This document shows positions 27,072 through 36,044 of a stretch of DNA of 49,440 bases, in pieces. Location of the stretch: the NCBI GenBank assembly GCA_903925075.1, contig CAIYDQ010000352.1, forward strand, positions 1 through 49,440. Direction: 5' to 3'. Position 1 is the first letter of the stretch. The number at the start of each line of letters is the position of its first letter. The position numbers and the translations under genes are program-made. The DNA is from an uncultured Geobacter sp. GTDB taxonomy: Bacteria; Desulfobacterota; Desulfuromonadia; Geobacterales; Geobacteraceae. A model generated the notes under the pieces. It saw only the letters and a list, made by a program, of their open reading frames with translations, ran no database searches and had not been told where the DNA came from.

Positions 27072-29318
27072 TCAGACGCTCTGGGCGTCGACCACGGCGA
27101 TTGCCGCCATGCTGACGATGTTGGAGACGTCGTCGCCGCGCTGCAGCACGTGGACCGGCTTGTTCATCCCCATCAGGATCGGGCCGATCGCCTCGGCCCC
27201 GCCCAGATGGTGCAACAGCTTGTAACAGATGTTCCCGGAGTTGAGGTCCGGGAATATCAGGATGTTGGGAGGGCCGGTCAGCGATGAAAACGGGTAGTTG
27301 GCCAGCAGTTCCGGGGTCACCGCCGTGTCCGCCTGCATCTCGCCGTCGATCTCCAACCCCGGCGCCTGCTGCTTCACCAGCTCCACCGCCTTTTTCACCT
27401 TCACCGCCAGCGCGTGGTTGACCGAGCCGAAGTTGGCGAAACTGAGCATGGCGATGCGCGGTTCTATGTCCAGGAGCCGCACCTTTTCCGCCGTCAGTAT
27501 GGCGGTCTCGGCGAGCGCCTCGGCGCTGGGTTCGATGCTGACCGTGGTATCGGCCAGGAAATAAATCCCCTTCTTGAAGATCATCATGTACATGCCGTGT
27601 ACGCCGCTTAGCTGCGCCTGTTTGCCGATCACCTCCAGGGCCGGCCTGATCGTTTCCGGGTAGTGCGCGTCGATGCCGGACAGCAGGGTGTCCGCATCCC
27701 CCATGTGCACCATCATGGAGCCGAAATGGTTCCGGGACTTGCGGCGCATGATGCGGCGCGCCTCGGACAAGGTCACCCCCTTGCGCTGGCGCAGGCGATA
27801 CAACTCCTGGGCGTATCCTTCGGTGAGTTCGGAATCCTCCGGGTCGATGATGGTCACGTTCAGATCCATGCCCAGCTCCGCCATCTTGTCCAACACCTTT
27901 TTCCTGCTGCCGATCAGTATCGGCTGGGCGATCCCCTCCTCGATCAGCGCGCCGGCCGCCTTGAGAATCTTCTCGTTGTCCCCCTCCGGAAAGACGATCT
28001 TCTTGGGATCGCACTTGGCCTTGTTGATGATCAGGCGCATGGTCTCTTTCGCCTTCCCCTGCAACGCTTCCAGCGACTCGGTGTATTTGTCCATGTCCTC
28101 GATCGGCAGGCGCGCCACGCCGGAATCCATGGCCGCCTTGGCCACGGCGGGCGCCACCCTCAGCAAAGCCCTGGGGTCGAAAGGCTTGGGGATGATGTAG
28201 TTGCGGCCAAAGGAGAATTTCTCGTTGCCGTAGGCGCGGCAGACCGAGTCCGGGCAATCCTCCCGCGCCAGTTCCGCCAGCGCCATCACGGCCGCCTTCT
28301 TCATCTGCTCGTTGATGGTGCTGGCGCGCACGTCGAGCGCGCCGCGGAAGATGAACGGGAAGCCGAGCACGTTGTTCACCTGGTTGGGATAATCCGACCT
28401 GCCGGTGGCCATGATCACGTCGGAGCGGACCGAGAGCGCCTCTTCCGGGGTGATCTCGGGGTCGGGGTTGGCCATCGCCATGATGATCGGGTCTTTGGCC
28501 ATGGCGCGCACCATCTCCCGGGTAACCGCGCCCTTGGCGGAGACGCCGATGAAGACGTCCGCCCCCTGCATCGCCTCTTCCAGGGTGCGCAGTTCGGTCT
28601 CCACCGAGAGCCGCTCCTTGTAAGGGTTCATCCCCTCGGCGCGACCCTTGTAGATGATCCCTTTGGTGTCGCACATCGTCACGTTCCGCTGGCGCGCTCC
28701 CAGCGATATCACCAGGTTCGCGCAGGCCACCCCGGCCGCGCCCGCGCCGTTGACCACGATCTTGATCTCCTCGATCTTCTTGTTGACCAGCATGACCGCG
28801 TTGATCAAGGCAGCCGAACAGATGATGGCCGTGCCGTGCTGATCGTCGTGGAACACCGGGATGTTCATGGTCCTTTTCAGTTCTTCCTCGATATAGAAGC
28901 ACTCCGGCGCCTTGATGTCCTCAAGATTGATGCCGCCGAAGGTCGGTTCCAGCAGTTGCACCACCTTGATGATCTCGTCCGGGTTCTCGGTGTTCACCTC
29001 CAGATCGAAGACGTCGACGTCGGCAAAGCGTTTGAAGAGCACCCCCTTGCCTTCCATCACCGGCTTGCCGGCGATGGCGCCGATGTTGCCCAGACCCAGC
29101 ACCGCCGTGCCGTTGGACACCACGGCCACCAGGTTTCCCTTGGCCGTGTATTTATAGGCGTCCTCCGGGTTTTTCTCTATTTCCAGGCACGGTTCGGCGA
29201 CGCCGGGGGTGTAGGCCAGCGACAGGTCGCGGGAGGTGAGGCACGGCTTGGAGGAGATCACTTCGATCTTTCCTTTGCGCCCCGTCGAGTGATATTCAAG
29301 TGCGTCCATTTTTTTCAT
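27072..29318 (-). CDS. maeB: NAD(P)-dependent malic enzyme with phosphotransacetylase-like domain (MaeB type)
   Basis: 748 residues. The malic enzyme part covers about 1-430: TPGVAEPC with its [17 protein letters not shown] start, [10 protein letters not shown], and the Rossmann motif [16 protein letters not shown] phosphate acetyltransferase-like part covers about 430-748 ([28 protein letters not shown]). This two-domain layout is the MaeB family; the second domain usually does not catalyse acetyl transfer and is thought to bind acetyl-CoA as a regulator. It decarboxylates malate to pyruvate, linking the TCA cycle to gluconeogenesis and NADPH supply. The ATG is preceded by AAGGAG at 6 bases. 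Cofactor choice cannot be read safely. Confidence 0.95.
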   Translation of the reverse strand: MKKMDALEYHSTGRKGKIEVISSKPCLTSRDLSLAYTPGVAEPCLEIEKNPEDAYKYTAKGNLVAVVSNGTAVLGLGNIGAIAGKPVMEGKGVLFKRFADVDVFDLEVNTENPDEIIKVVQLLEPTFGGINLEDIKAPECFYIEEELKRTMNIPVFHDDQHGTAIICSAALINAVMLVNKKIEEIKIVVNGAGAAGVACANLVISLGARQRNVTMCDTKGIIYKGRAEGMNPYKERLSVETELRTLEEAMQGADVFIGVSAKGAVTREMVRAMAKDPIIMAMANPDPEITPEEALSVRSDVIMATGRSDYPNQVNNVLGFPFIFRGALDVRASTINEQMKKAAVMALAELAREDCPDSVCRAYGNEKFSFGRNYIIPKPFDPRALLRVAPAVAKAAMDSGVARLPIEDMDKYTESLEALQGKAKETMRLIINKAKCDPKKIVFPEGDNEKILKAAGALIEEGIAQPILIGSRKKVLDKMAELGMDLNVTIIDPEDSELTEGYAQELYRLRQRKGVTLSEARRIMRRKSRNHFGSMMVHMGDADTLLSGIDAHYPETIRPALEVIGKQAQLSGVHGMYMMIFKKGIYFLADTTVSIEPSAEALAETAILTAEKVRLLDIEPRIAMLSFANFGSVNHALAVKVKKAVELVKQQAPGLEIDGEMQADTAVTPELLANYPFSSLTGPPNILIFPDLNSGNICYKLLHHLGGAEAIGPILMGMNKPVHVLQRGDDVSNIVSMAAIAVVDAQSV

Positions 29319-29538
29319 TACTTGCTCCTTAACGTAGGTTGGCCGATGGCGCCCTCACAGCCGGGAGAGCGCGGGTGGGTGAGCAATGTCTGGATGCTGT
29401 AGCTGCCGGGCGAGGGGTAGTCGAATGAGCAGTGGTTAAATGAATTGCGCTAACGGAGTAGTAAACCTCAGGCACGCGCCGTGTCAAGGTATTCCCGTGA
29501 AATGGAATACAGGCCTTGGCCGCCGCTCAGACGGTTGT

Positions 29539-29567
29539 TGTAAAATCGGGGCATTTGTCCGATAATT
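29539..29567 (+). promoter_or_regulatory. Sigma-70 promoter for the HIT-ROK operon
   Basis: -35 TTGTAA (29539-29544), 17-base spacer, -10 GATAAT (29562-29567). Transcription would start near 29574, about 43 nt before ATG 29617. The rest of the 298-base gap between maeB and the HIT gene shows no other clear element. Confidence 0.7.
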
Positions 29568-29616
29568 CGCTCAGCATCGTCTAAGAAATGCAGCAGTGAG
29601 GCGGAAGGGAGGGGAC

Positions 29617-30108
29617 ATGGACAGGCTCTGGGCGCCGTGGAGAATGGAATATCTCACCGAAGAGAAAGATACGGGGTGCATCTTCTGCCGGCCGGGAGAC
29701 GACCGGGAGCTGTTGGTCTTGCGGCGCACCCCCTTGGTGCAGATCGTGCTGAACCGCTATCCTTATACCAACGGGCACCTGATGGTGGTGCCCAACAGGC
29801 ACACGGCCGAGCTCGGCGGGCTTTCCGACGCCGAGATGCTGGCGATGTTTCGGGGCGCCGCGCTTTGCCGGGAGGTGCTCAGCCGCGCCAGCGCGCCGGA
29901 CGGCTTCAACGTGGGCATGAATCTGGGTAAGGCGGCCGGCGCAGGCGTCAAGGACCATCTGCATCTGCACGTGGTGCCGCGCTGGAACGGAGACGGCAGT
30001 TTCATGCTGGTGGTGGCCGAGACCAGGGTGCTCCCCGAGGCGCTGCTTGCCACCTATGATCGCCTGCTTCCCTTCTTTGCCGAGGCAGTCGGGGAGGTGA
30101 AGTCGTGA
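29617..30108 (+). CDS. HIT-family nucleotide hydrolase/phosphorylase
   Basis: 163 residues from ATG 29617 (MDRLWAPWRMEYL), with GGGAGG about 4 bases upstream; GTG 29596 lacks a site. The HIT triad is H114-L-H116-L-H118-VVPRW, and CIFC (21-24) with H62 may bind zinc. The WAPWRMEYL start and FNVGMNLGKAAGAGVKDH block are typical of the Ap4A phosphorylase-like branch. It likely cleaves dinucleoside polyphosphates or other nucleotide conjugates. Its stop overlaps the ATG of the ROK gene (TGATG), so the two are coupled. Confidence 0.92.
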   Translation: MDRLWAPWRMEYLTEEKDTGCIFCRPGDDRELLVLRRTPLVQIVLNRYPYTNGHLMVVPNRHTAELGGLSDAEMLAMFRGAALCREVLSRASAPDGFNVGMNLGKAAGAGVKDHLHLHVVPRWNGDGSFMLVVAETRVLPEALLATYDRLLPFFAEAVGEVKS

Positions 30109-31112
30109 TGGAGAAGGTCTGTATCGGGGTCGACGTGGGGGGCACCAATCTGCGCTGCGCGTTGGTGAGCCGTGGCGGCAGCATCCTCAAGCGGGAGAGC
30201 CAGCCGACCGACATCGCTGCCGGCAGCGCCTCGTTTCTGTCGCGTCTGCTCATGGTGCTGGGCGGGATGAAAACGCAGGCGGAAGCGGACGGCGCCCGAG
30301 TGCTGGCGGTAGGCCTTGGCCTGCCGGGGGTGCTGACCGGCGAAGGGGTGCTCAGTTGCAGCGTCAACCTCCTGCCGCTGGAGGGGCTGAACCTGGCCCG
30401 GGCCGTCGGTTCCGGCATCGGTCTGCCGGTGCTGGCCCTGAACGACGCCAATGCCGCCGCCCTCGGCGAGCGGCGCTTCGGCGCCGGCAGGCCCTACCGG
30501 TCGTCGCTCTTGCTGACCATCGGCACCGGCGTCGGCGCCGGGCTCATCCTGGACGGCCGGCTCTGGACCGGCATTGACGGCGCCGCAGGCGAGTTCGGTC
30601 ATATCACCGTCGAGCCGAACGGGCGGCCGTGCGGTTGCGGCAACAAGGGATGCCTGGAGCAGTACGCCTCCGCCACCGCGATCGCCTCCCACGCCTTGCC
30701 GGCGGCGGCAGGGCGGCAGGGGCAGGGGCAGGGGCAGGGGCAGGGGCAGGGGCAGGGGCAGGGGCAGGGGCAGGGCGCGGCCGCCGTTGCCGCCCGCGCC
30801 CTGCAGGGCGACGGCGAAGCAGCCGCGGCCTTTCAGGAGGCGGGACGCTATCTCGGCATAGCCGCCGCGGGGGTGCTGAACCTTCTCAACCTGGAGGCGA
30901 TCATCTTGGGCGGGGGCGTCGCCGAGAGTTTCGAGTTGCTGGCGGCTCCCATGCGTCGAGAGATACTGGCCCGCGCCTTCGCCATTCCCGGCCAACGGGC
31001 GAGCATCGTCAAGTGCGAGTTGGGCGATGACGCCGGGGTGCTGGGCGCCGCGGCGGCCGCCTTCGATGCCGTGGCCGACTGTGCGGACGAAGCGCTTCGC
31101 GCGCATTTGTAG
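30108..31112 (+). CDS. ROK-family sugar kinase (glucokinase-like)
   Basis: 334 residues from ATG 30108; GGGAGG lies about 10 bases upstream. ATP-binding DVGGTNLR starts the protein; LNDANAAALGE and GTGVGAGLILDG follow, and the ROK zinc motif reads GHITVEPNGRPCGCGNKGCLEQY. It should phosphorylate glucose or a related sugar with ATP. Just after the zinc motif there is a run of about ten Gly-Gln pairs coded by a hexanucleotide repeat (30717-30775), apparently inserted between helices and absent from typical members. The gene's stop codon lies inside the left arm of a palindromic repeat. Confidence 0.92.
   Translation: MEKVCIGVDVGGTNLRCALVSRGGSILKRESQPTDIAAGSASFLSRLLMVLGGMKTQAEADGARVLAVGLGLPGVLTGEGVLSCSVNLLPLEGLNLARAVGSGIGLPVLALNDANAAALGERRFGAGRPYRSSLLLTIGTGVGAGLILDGRLWTGIDGAAGEFGHITVEPNGRPCGCGNKGCLEQYASATAIASHALPAAAGRQGQGQGQGQGQGQGQGQGQGAAAVAARALQGDGEAAAAFQEAGRYLGIAAAGVLNLLNLEAIILGGGVAESFELLAAPMRREILARAFAIPGQRASIVKCELGDDAGVLGAAAAAFDAVADCADEALRAHL
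30717..30775 (+). repeat. Hexanucleotide microsatellite (CAGGGG)n in a coding region
   Basis: Nine perfect CAGGGG copies (30717-30770) plus a partial one, encoding alternating Gln and Gly in the ROK kinase. A six-base unit keeps the reading frame, so slippage would change linker length by two residues per step and not switch the gene off. Confidence 0.95.
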
Positions 31113-31199
31113 GTCGTGTTGAACGGCTTCATCGTGAAACGCGACGTTGCGACCGTGGCGCCGATGCGACGTCGCGTTTCGTACCTCAACGCGACCTAC
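31109..31199. repeat. REP-like palindromic element
   Basis: Outer arms TAGGTCGTGTTGA (31110-31122) and TCAACGCGACCTA (31186-31198) pair at 12 of 13 positions. Inner arms AAACGCGACGT and ACGTCGCGTTT pair perfectly. The whole 91-bp element folds back on itself. The first three bases of the left outer arm are the ROK stop codon. Short palindromes of the GTAGGTCGCGTTGA type are dispersed in many bacterial genomes, so this is probably one of a family; it may also end the HIT-ROK transcript. Confidence 0.75.
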
Positions 31200-31322
31200 G
31201 GAAATAGGTGTCCTTGAACCTGCGACGCTTTCATTTTATTGAAGGCATTTTTTTTGCGATTGTGCTAAAGTGACCGCTTAAGTCCCCTTATGGACTCAAC
31301 TAATACTCAACGGAGGCGTGGT

Positions 31323-32036
31323 ATGTCCTTTAATAAGAAGTATCTTGCAGGTGTTTTGTCCGGAGCGGCGCTGCTTGTCGTTGCCGGCGCGTCATTCGCT
31401 TCCTCCGACGCGGTCAAACCCGAGGCCGCTATCCGCGCCGCTTTTCCGCAGGTTAAGGTGGACAGCATTTCTCCTAGCGAGATACCCGGTCTTTACGAGG
31501 TAGTGTCGGGTCAGAACATACTGTACTACTACCCGGCGAAGGATCTGATCGTGGCCGGAGACATTTACGGCAAGGATCTGAGGAATCACACGGCTGAGCG
31601 CAAGGGCGAACTGGCGGCGAGGCTGGTCAAGGATCTCCCCCTGGACAAGGCGGTCAAGATCGGCGAAGGGAAGCATGTGGTGATCGAGTTCACCGATCCC
31701 GATTGCCCTTATTGCCGCAAGGCCGCCGAGTATTTTACCAAACGGACCGACGTGACCCAGTACATATTCTTTGCGCCGCTTGCCCACCCTGCGGCCATCA
31801 CCAAAATCCAGTACATACTCGGGGCGAAGAACAAGGTCGAGGCGTACGACGCCATGATGCTCGGCCAGGAGATCCCTGCTTCGGCAAAGCCCGCCAGCGA
31901 CGCCGTGAAGGAATTGGCCCAGGAACATATGGCTTTGGCGAAAAAAATCGGCATCCAGGGAACCCCGGCCTTCTTCATCAAAGGCCAGCAGGTTATGGGC
32001 GCCGACATCCAAAAGCTGGAAGAGTTGCTGAAGTAG
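31323..32036 (+). CDS. DsbC-like periplasmic thiol:disulfide isomerase
   Basis: 237 residues from ATG 31323 (MSFNKKYLAG), with GGAGG 6 bases upstream; GTG/ATG further upstream at 31290 has none. A signal peptide ends near residue 27 (GASFASS). The N-terminal dimerisation domain covers about 30-95 and the thioredoxin fold about 105-237, with active site C128-PY-C131 and the cis-proline in QGTPAFF. This fits the DsbC/DsbG family, which shuffles wrong disulfides in the periplasm; CPYC is less usual than the CGYC of E. coli DsbC. Multi-haem cytochrome maturation is a plausible need for it in this type of organism, but this is inference. Confidence 0.9.
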   Translation: MSFNKKYLAGVLSGAALLVVAGASFASSDAVKPEAAIRAAFPQVKVDSISPSEIPGLYEVVSGQNILYYYPAKDLIVAGDIYGKDLRNHTAERKGELAARLVKDLPLDKAVKIGEGKHVVIEFTDPDCPYCRKAAEYFTKRTDVTQYIFFAPLAHPAAITKIQYILGAKNKVEAYDAMMLGQEIPASAKPASDAVKELAQEHMALAKKIGIQGTPAFFIKGQQVMGADIQKLEELLK

Positions 32037-32092
32037 CGTAAGTTGTATCGGCTTCATGCCCGATTGGGCAAGCCGGGAAAACGGTCTCGGCT

Positions 32093-33337
32093 TCAGGCGC
32101 CGGCGGCCAAGCAACTTGGCGAAATTTTCCCGAATTCGCCGTCGTAGCCGGAAGAGATGCGCACCTCGCCGGCCCGCATCTCGCCGATGCCGCCTGCCAG
32201 AGCCGCCGAAGAGGCCGCGCCGATGGCATCCAGGGGCGCGTCCCTGAGGATGTGGAACTCGTTGCCCATCTGTCTCAGCAGGTCGAAGTACAGGGCCTGC
32301 GCCCGCTTGGACGCCGTGCCGACCCCGAGCGTCCAGCCGATCAGATCAAGCAGCGGAATCACCGATTGAAAGGGGGGCGAGCCGGCCGGTCTCGCCCCTT
32401 GAGCCCTGTCCGCCAGCAATTCCACCCTGTGCAGCACCCCGACCGTCACCTTTTTCCCGCAGGCAGGGCAGCGGTAGCCATGGGCGATGGTCTCCGCCGG
32501 CGACAGCCTCACGCCGCACCCCCTGTGGCCGTCCGCGTGATATTTCCCCTGCTCCGGAAAAAATTCGATGGTGGACGCCACCCCCCTCCCGCCGGCGATG
32601 GCCGAATAGACGCCGCGGTAGGAGAGCTCCGTGTCGAAGACGGTCGCCTCCCGCCCGAGTTTCGCCGGGGAGTGGGCGTCGGAGTTGGAGACCAGGGTGA
32701 CGCCGTCCAGCGCCGACAGTCGCCAGTTCATGGCGGGATCGGAGGAAAGGCCGGTTTCGATGGCGTGGACCTGCGGGGCCAGGTCGTCGAAGCATTCCGC
32801 CAGCGAGGCGAAGCCGGAGGCCGCCCCGAAGATCGAGAAGTGCGGCGTCCAGGCATGGGCCGGGATCAGCATGGCGTCGGGCGAGGCGTCCAGCACCATC
32901 CGCAGCAGTTCTTTCGCGTCCAGTTTCAGGATCGGCCTGCCGTCCGAGGCGAGGTTGCCGATGCGCGCCAGGGCCTGGTTCAATCGGTGCGCCGCGGCAA
33001 AATCGGGAAGGTGGACCAGGCAGTGCACCTTCCTCGTTCTCCCCGCCTTCCGATAGATGCAACTGATTTCGCCGGAGATAAGGAAGGAAACCTCGGCTTT
33101 GCAGCTGGCCGGCACGTCGGCGTCCCTTGGCGGTTCGCGCAGAGAGAAAAGGCCGCAGTCGCTGGCGACCAGCTTGCTTTCCAGTTCGCCGAGCCAGCCC
33201 GGGTGGGTGCAATCGCCCGTTCCCAGCAGGCGGATTCCCTTCAACTGTCCCCACTTCCAGAGTGACTCGGGGGTGAGATCCCGGCTGGTGGCGCGGGAGT
33301 AGTGGGAGTGAATGTGCAGGTCAGCGATGAATTTCAT
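32093..33337 (-). CDS. PHP-domain nuclease, EndoQ-like
   Basis: 414 residues from ATG 33337 (MKFIADLHIHSHYSRATS); the frame is open for 80 more codons, but that part has no family features. The PHP metal site begins with DLHIHSHYS, and LLGTGDCTHPGWL, LISGEISCIYR and LIPAHAWTPHFSIFG follow. A C-terminal zinc finger is formed by the CGVRLSPAET and YRCPACGKKV cysteines. Order and length match the TIGR00375/EndoQ family, known in Thermococcales and a few bacteria, which cuts DNA 5' of deaminated bases such as uracil, hypoxanthine or xanthine. Some databases name it UvrD-like by error. The ribosome binding site is poor. Family call good; activity inferred. Confidence 0.85.
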   Translation of the reverse strand: MKFIADLHIHSHYSRATSRDLTPESLWKWGQLKGIRLLGTGDCTHPGWLGELESKLVASDCGLFSLREPPRDADVPASCKAEVSFLISGEISCIYRKAGRTRKVHCLVHLPDFAAAHRLNQALARIGNLASDGRPILKLDAKELLRMVLDASPDAMLIPAHAWTPHFSIFGAASGFASLAECFDDLAPQVHAIETGLSSDPAMNWRLSALDGVTLVSNSDAHSPAKLGREATVFDTELSYRGVYSAIAGGRGVASTIEFFPEQGKYHADGHRGCGVRLSPAETIAHGYRCPACGKKVTVGVLHRVELLADRAQGARPAGSPPFQSVIPLLDLIGWTLGVGTASKRAQALYFDLLRQMGNEFHILRDAPLDAIGAASSAALAGGIGEMRAGEVRISSGYDGEFGKISPSCLAAGA

Positions 33338-33587
33338 TCGCCATGTATAGCACATAGGCCGCGGCGCCGACAATAGCCGAGAACCCGAGCGCCGCTCACC
33401 CGGAGAGCCTGTTGTCAGGATTGCCCCGCCAGCCTTTACGTGATATGCTTCGCTCTGCTTTCGGGGCGTCTCGACGGTCAAGGAACTCCAGTTACTGACA
33501 AAAGTCGTCATTTTCGGCGCTGAGAGTGGAGAACCGGCAGAGGATTCAGTCACATTCTCAACTGAGATCTGGCACAAGGATTTTCAT

Positions 33588-34484
33588 ATGGCAAGATCAC
33601 AGTATGCCGCCACCGTCACCATGCCCAAAGTAGACAAACCGTATCCTTCGGTGCTGTCATTTCTTTCCGAAAGATTTCCCAAGATAGAGCGAAGCAGTTG
33701 GGAGAGACGCATCGCCGAAGGAAAAGTCCTCGGCGAAGATGGATCTCCCCTTACCACTGCCAGCGAGTACGCGCCTCAAAAGAGGATCTTTTACTTCAGG
33801 GAAGTGTCCGAAGAACAGGTCATCCCTTTTTCGGAGAAGATCCTTTTCCAGGACTCGGAGCTGCTGGTCGCCTGCAAGCCGCATTTCCTGCCGGTGACGC
33901 CCGGCGGGCCTTATGTCGACGAGTGCCTGTTGCACCGGCTGAGAAAGAGCACCGGCAACCACGATCTGGTGCCGATCCACCGCATAGACAGGGAGACCGC
34001 CGGCATCGTGTTGTTCTCCATGAACAGCAAAACCCGCGACCTGTACGGCGAGCTGTTCCGCAGCGGCAAGGTCGAGAAAAGCTATCACGCCCTTTCCGCG
34101 GGCTGCGGCGACGGTGAAAAGGCGGCATGGCTGGTCGAGAACAGGATGGTCAAGGGCGAGCCGTGGTTCAGGATGAAGACCGAGCCCGGCCCGGTGAACG
34201 CCCGTTCCCTGCTGCGGCTGGTGGCAAGAGAAGACGGAGTGTCGCGATTCGTCTTGCAGCCGTTGACCGGCAAGACCCATCAACTGCGACTGCACATGAG
34301 CGCGATAGGATTCGGGATACTAAACGACAGGTACTATCCCGACCTGCAACCTGAACGGCCCGACGACTTCGCCAAGCCTTTGCAGCTTCTCGCCAAGGCG
34401 GTTAGATTTCGGGACCCGGTGACCGGCAGAGAAGTGGAATTCGAGTCCGATCGGAGCTTGCAGGCGGCCACGGAGGTAAGGTGA
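33588..34484 (+). CDS. RluA-family pseudouridine synthase
   Basis: 298 residues. The catalytic box is HRIDRETAG, with nucleophile D134, and it is followed by VEKSYHALSAG. The C-terminal PLTGKTHQLRLHMSAIGFGILND is the usual RluA end motif. A short N-terminal segment (YPSVLSFLSERFPKIERSSWERRIAEGKV) is S4-like. The family modifies uridines in rRNA or tRNA; the exact target cannot be fixed from sequence. AAGGA lies 7 bases before ATG 33588. Its stop overlaps the start of the next small gene. Confidence 0.93.
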   Translation: MARSQYAATVTMPKVDKPYPSVLSFLSERFPKIERSSWERRIAEGKVLGEDGSPLTTASEYAPQKRIFYFREVSEEQVIPFSEKILFQDSELLVACKPHFLPVTPGGPYVDECLLHRLRKSTGNHDLVPIHRIDRETAGIVLFSMNSKTRDLYGELFRSGKVEKSYHALSAGCGDGEKAAWLVENRMVKGEPWFRMKTEPGPVNARSLLRLVAREDGVSRFVLQPLTGKTHQLRLHMSAIGFGILNDRYYPDLQPERPDDFAKPLQLLAKAVRFRDPVTGREVEFESDRSLQAATEVR

Positions 34485-34759
34485 TGTCCAGGAACGTGCT
34501 TTTGCTGATAGACTTCGGCGACAACAACGTCATTCATGTGGCGCTCTTCAAGGATTCGCTCAAGAAATCCGGTTGGAAAGAGGGGATCATCGAGGGGGTC
34601 TTCGAGAAGAGCATGGACCTGCCGGATTCCCGGATCGAGACCACGGCGCAGGAGGAGGTGGACGCGGCCGCGAACCATGCGGTGCTCAAGAAAACCTACT
34701 GCGAATTGGTGGTCGCCCACGATGAACTGAGGTTCTGCTGGGATTGGAACACTCCCTAG
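34484..34759 (+). CDS. Hypothetical protein, 91 residues
   Basis: Start at ATG 34484, overlapping the stop of the RluA-like gene (TGATG), with GGAGG 7 bases upstream, so translation is coupled. No signal peptide or membrane helix. The N-terminus is hydrophobic and beta-like (RNVLLLIDFGDNNVIHVALF), the middle acidic. I do not recognise the family. Coupling suggests that it is expressed together with the RNA-modifying enzyme. Confidence 0.75.
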   Translation: MSRNVLLLIDFGDNNVIHVALFKDSLKKSGWKEGIIEGVFEKSMDLPDSRIETTAQEEVDAAANHAVLKKTYCELVVAHDELRFCWDWNTP

Positions 34760-34874
34760 CTGAGAGCCCGGCAGCGACGCTCCCCTTGTGGTGCGCCGGC
34801 TTCGGCGGCGGCGACCTTTATTTTCGGATTAAATGTCTGGACAACGGCAATTCATATGGTTACTATCCGTCCCT

Positions 34875-35030
34875 ATGAACAGACCTGCGGCAATCTTCAT
34901 GATGCTGTTTTCGCTATCGGTAATCAGTTTTGGCACCTGGCAGTTTTTTAGGGGAAACATGGAGGGGGCTTTGTCTTCCTTTCCATTTCTGCTTATCATC
35001 TACGTTTTCCTCAAGCCTTTCAAAAAGTAG
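34875..35030 (+). CDS. Possible 51-residue membrane protein
   Basis: MNRPAAIFMMLF followed by two hydrophobic stretches (about 6-20 and 30-45) and a basic end (LKPFKK), as in small inner-membrane proteins. The nearest upstream ATG in frame is 34833. No ribosome binding site is visible for either start, which lowers confidence. It lies 40 bp before the GGDEF gene on the same strand. Confidence 0.45.
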   Translation: MNRPAAIFMMLFSLSVISFGTWQFFRGNMEGALSSFPFLLIIYVFLKPFKK

Positions 35031-35070
35031 CACCTTAGATTTTCATGTTATGTCGATGGGAGATTCTCAC

Positions 35071-35997
35071 ATGTCCAGCTGCGTGCTTGTGATTGATGAC
35101 TCGGCTGCAATTCGAGAACAGGTGTTGCGCACGCTGAAAGAGGTGGCGGTTTTTGATCGCTATAAGGAAGCCAAGGACGGCCTGGAAGGCTTCAAGACCC
35201 TGATAGAGTCCAAGGCCGACCTGGTCATCTGCGACGTCGACATGCCGCGCATGGACGGCTTCAAGTTTTTGCAGTTGGTGGACGCCCGGCCGGAACTGCA
35301 GGGAGTGCCGATCATCATGCTGACCGGCATGATGGACTTCAATTCCAAGATCAGAGGGCTGGAACAGGGAGCAAGCGATTACCTCACCAAGCCTTTCGAC
35401 TCCGGCGAGTTGGTGGCGCGGGTCAAGGTGCAACTGAAGATCAAGTCCCTGCAGGACGAGCTGAAAAAGGCCAACGAACTGCTGAAGAGACTCACCAACA
35501 TCGATCACCTCACCAATCTTTTCAACCGGCGCTACCTGGCGGAGATCCTGGACGGAGAATTTTTCCGGGCGCGCCGCAAGAACGAGCACCTGTCGCTGAT
35601 CATCGTCGATATCGATTATTTCAAGACCGTGAACGATACCTACGGCCACCAAAACGGCGACGTGGTGCTGGCGGCCGTCGCCAGCCTGGCCCAGAGCCAG
35701 TTGCGCGTCTATGACAGCGCGGCCCGCTACGGCGGAGAAGAGTTCGTCCTGGTGATACCGGGCACCTCGCTGCATGGCGGGGTGATGGTGGCCGAGCGGC
35801 TGCGGCAGGCGGTGCTGGAATATTCCTTCCCGTCGCCCATGGAAGACATGACCGTCACCGTCAGCGCGGGCGTGGCCACCTTTCCCTCCCCCCAGATCGA
35901 CAGCGTCGATTCTCTGTTTCGCCAGGCGGACGAGGCGCTCTACCGGGCCAAACAAAACGGCCGCAACCGCGTCGAGACCATGCTGGTCACGGCGTGA
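35071..35997 (+). CDS. Response regulator diguanylate cyclase (REC-GGDEF)
   Basis: 308 residues from ATG 35071 (MSSCVLVIDD), with GGGAG 8 bases upstream. Receiver domain 1-120 with D55 (VICDVDMPR) and K108; GGDEF domain about 140-305 with the active-site variant GGEEF (221-225). The inhibitory I-site R212-VY-D215 stands five residues before it. This PleD/WspR-type enzyme makes cyclic di-GMP when phosphorylated and should be product-inhibited. Its kinase is not adjacent on the same strand. The nearby kinases on the opposite strand are possible partners. Confidence 0.95.
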   Translation: MSSCVLVIDDSAAIREQVLRTLKEVAVFDRYKEAKDGLEGFKTLIESKADLVICDVDMPRMDGFKFLQLVDARPELQGVPIIMLTGMMDFNSKIRGLEQGASDYLTKPFDSGELVARVKVQLKIKSLQDELKKANELLKRLTNIDHLTNLFNRRYLAEILDGEFFRARRKNEHLSLIIVDIDYFKTVNDTYGHQNGDVVLAAVASLAQSQLRVYDSAARYGGEEFVLVIPGTSLHGGVMVAERLRQAVLEYSFPSPMEDMTVTVSAGVATFPSPQIDSVDSLFRQADEALYRAKQNGRNRVETMLVTA

Positions 35998-36044
35998 TTG
36001 CGCCGCATCATCGACACCTTTCCCTCCCCTAAGCCCCCCACTAC

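Noticed and set aside
33338-33577. 80-residue N-terminal extension of the EndoQ-like protein
   Set aside because: It has no family features, and the PHP domain begins exactly at ATG 33337.
33567-33583. TGGCAC resembling a sigma-54 -24 box before the RluA-like gene
   Set aside because: The -12 position lacks GC, and it overlaps the ribosome binding site only about 20 bases from the ATG.
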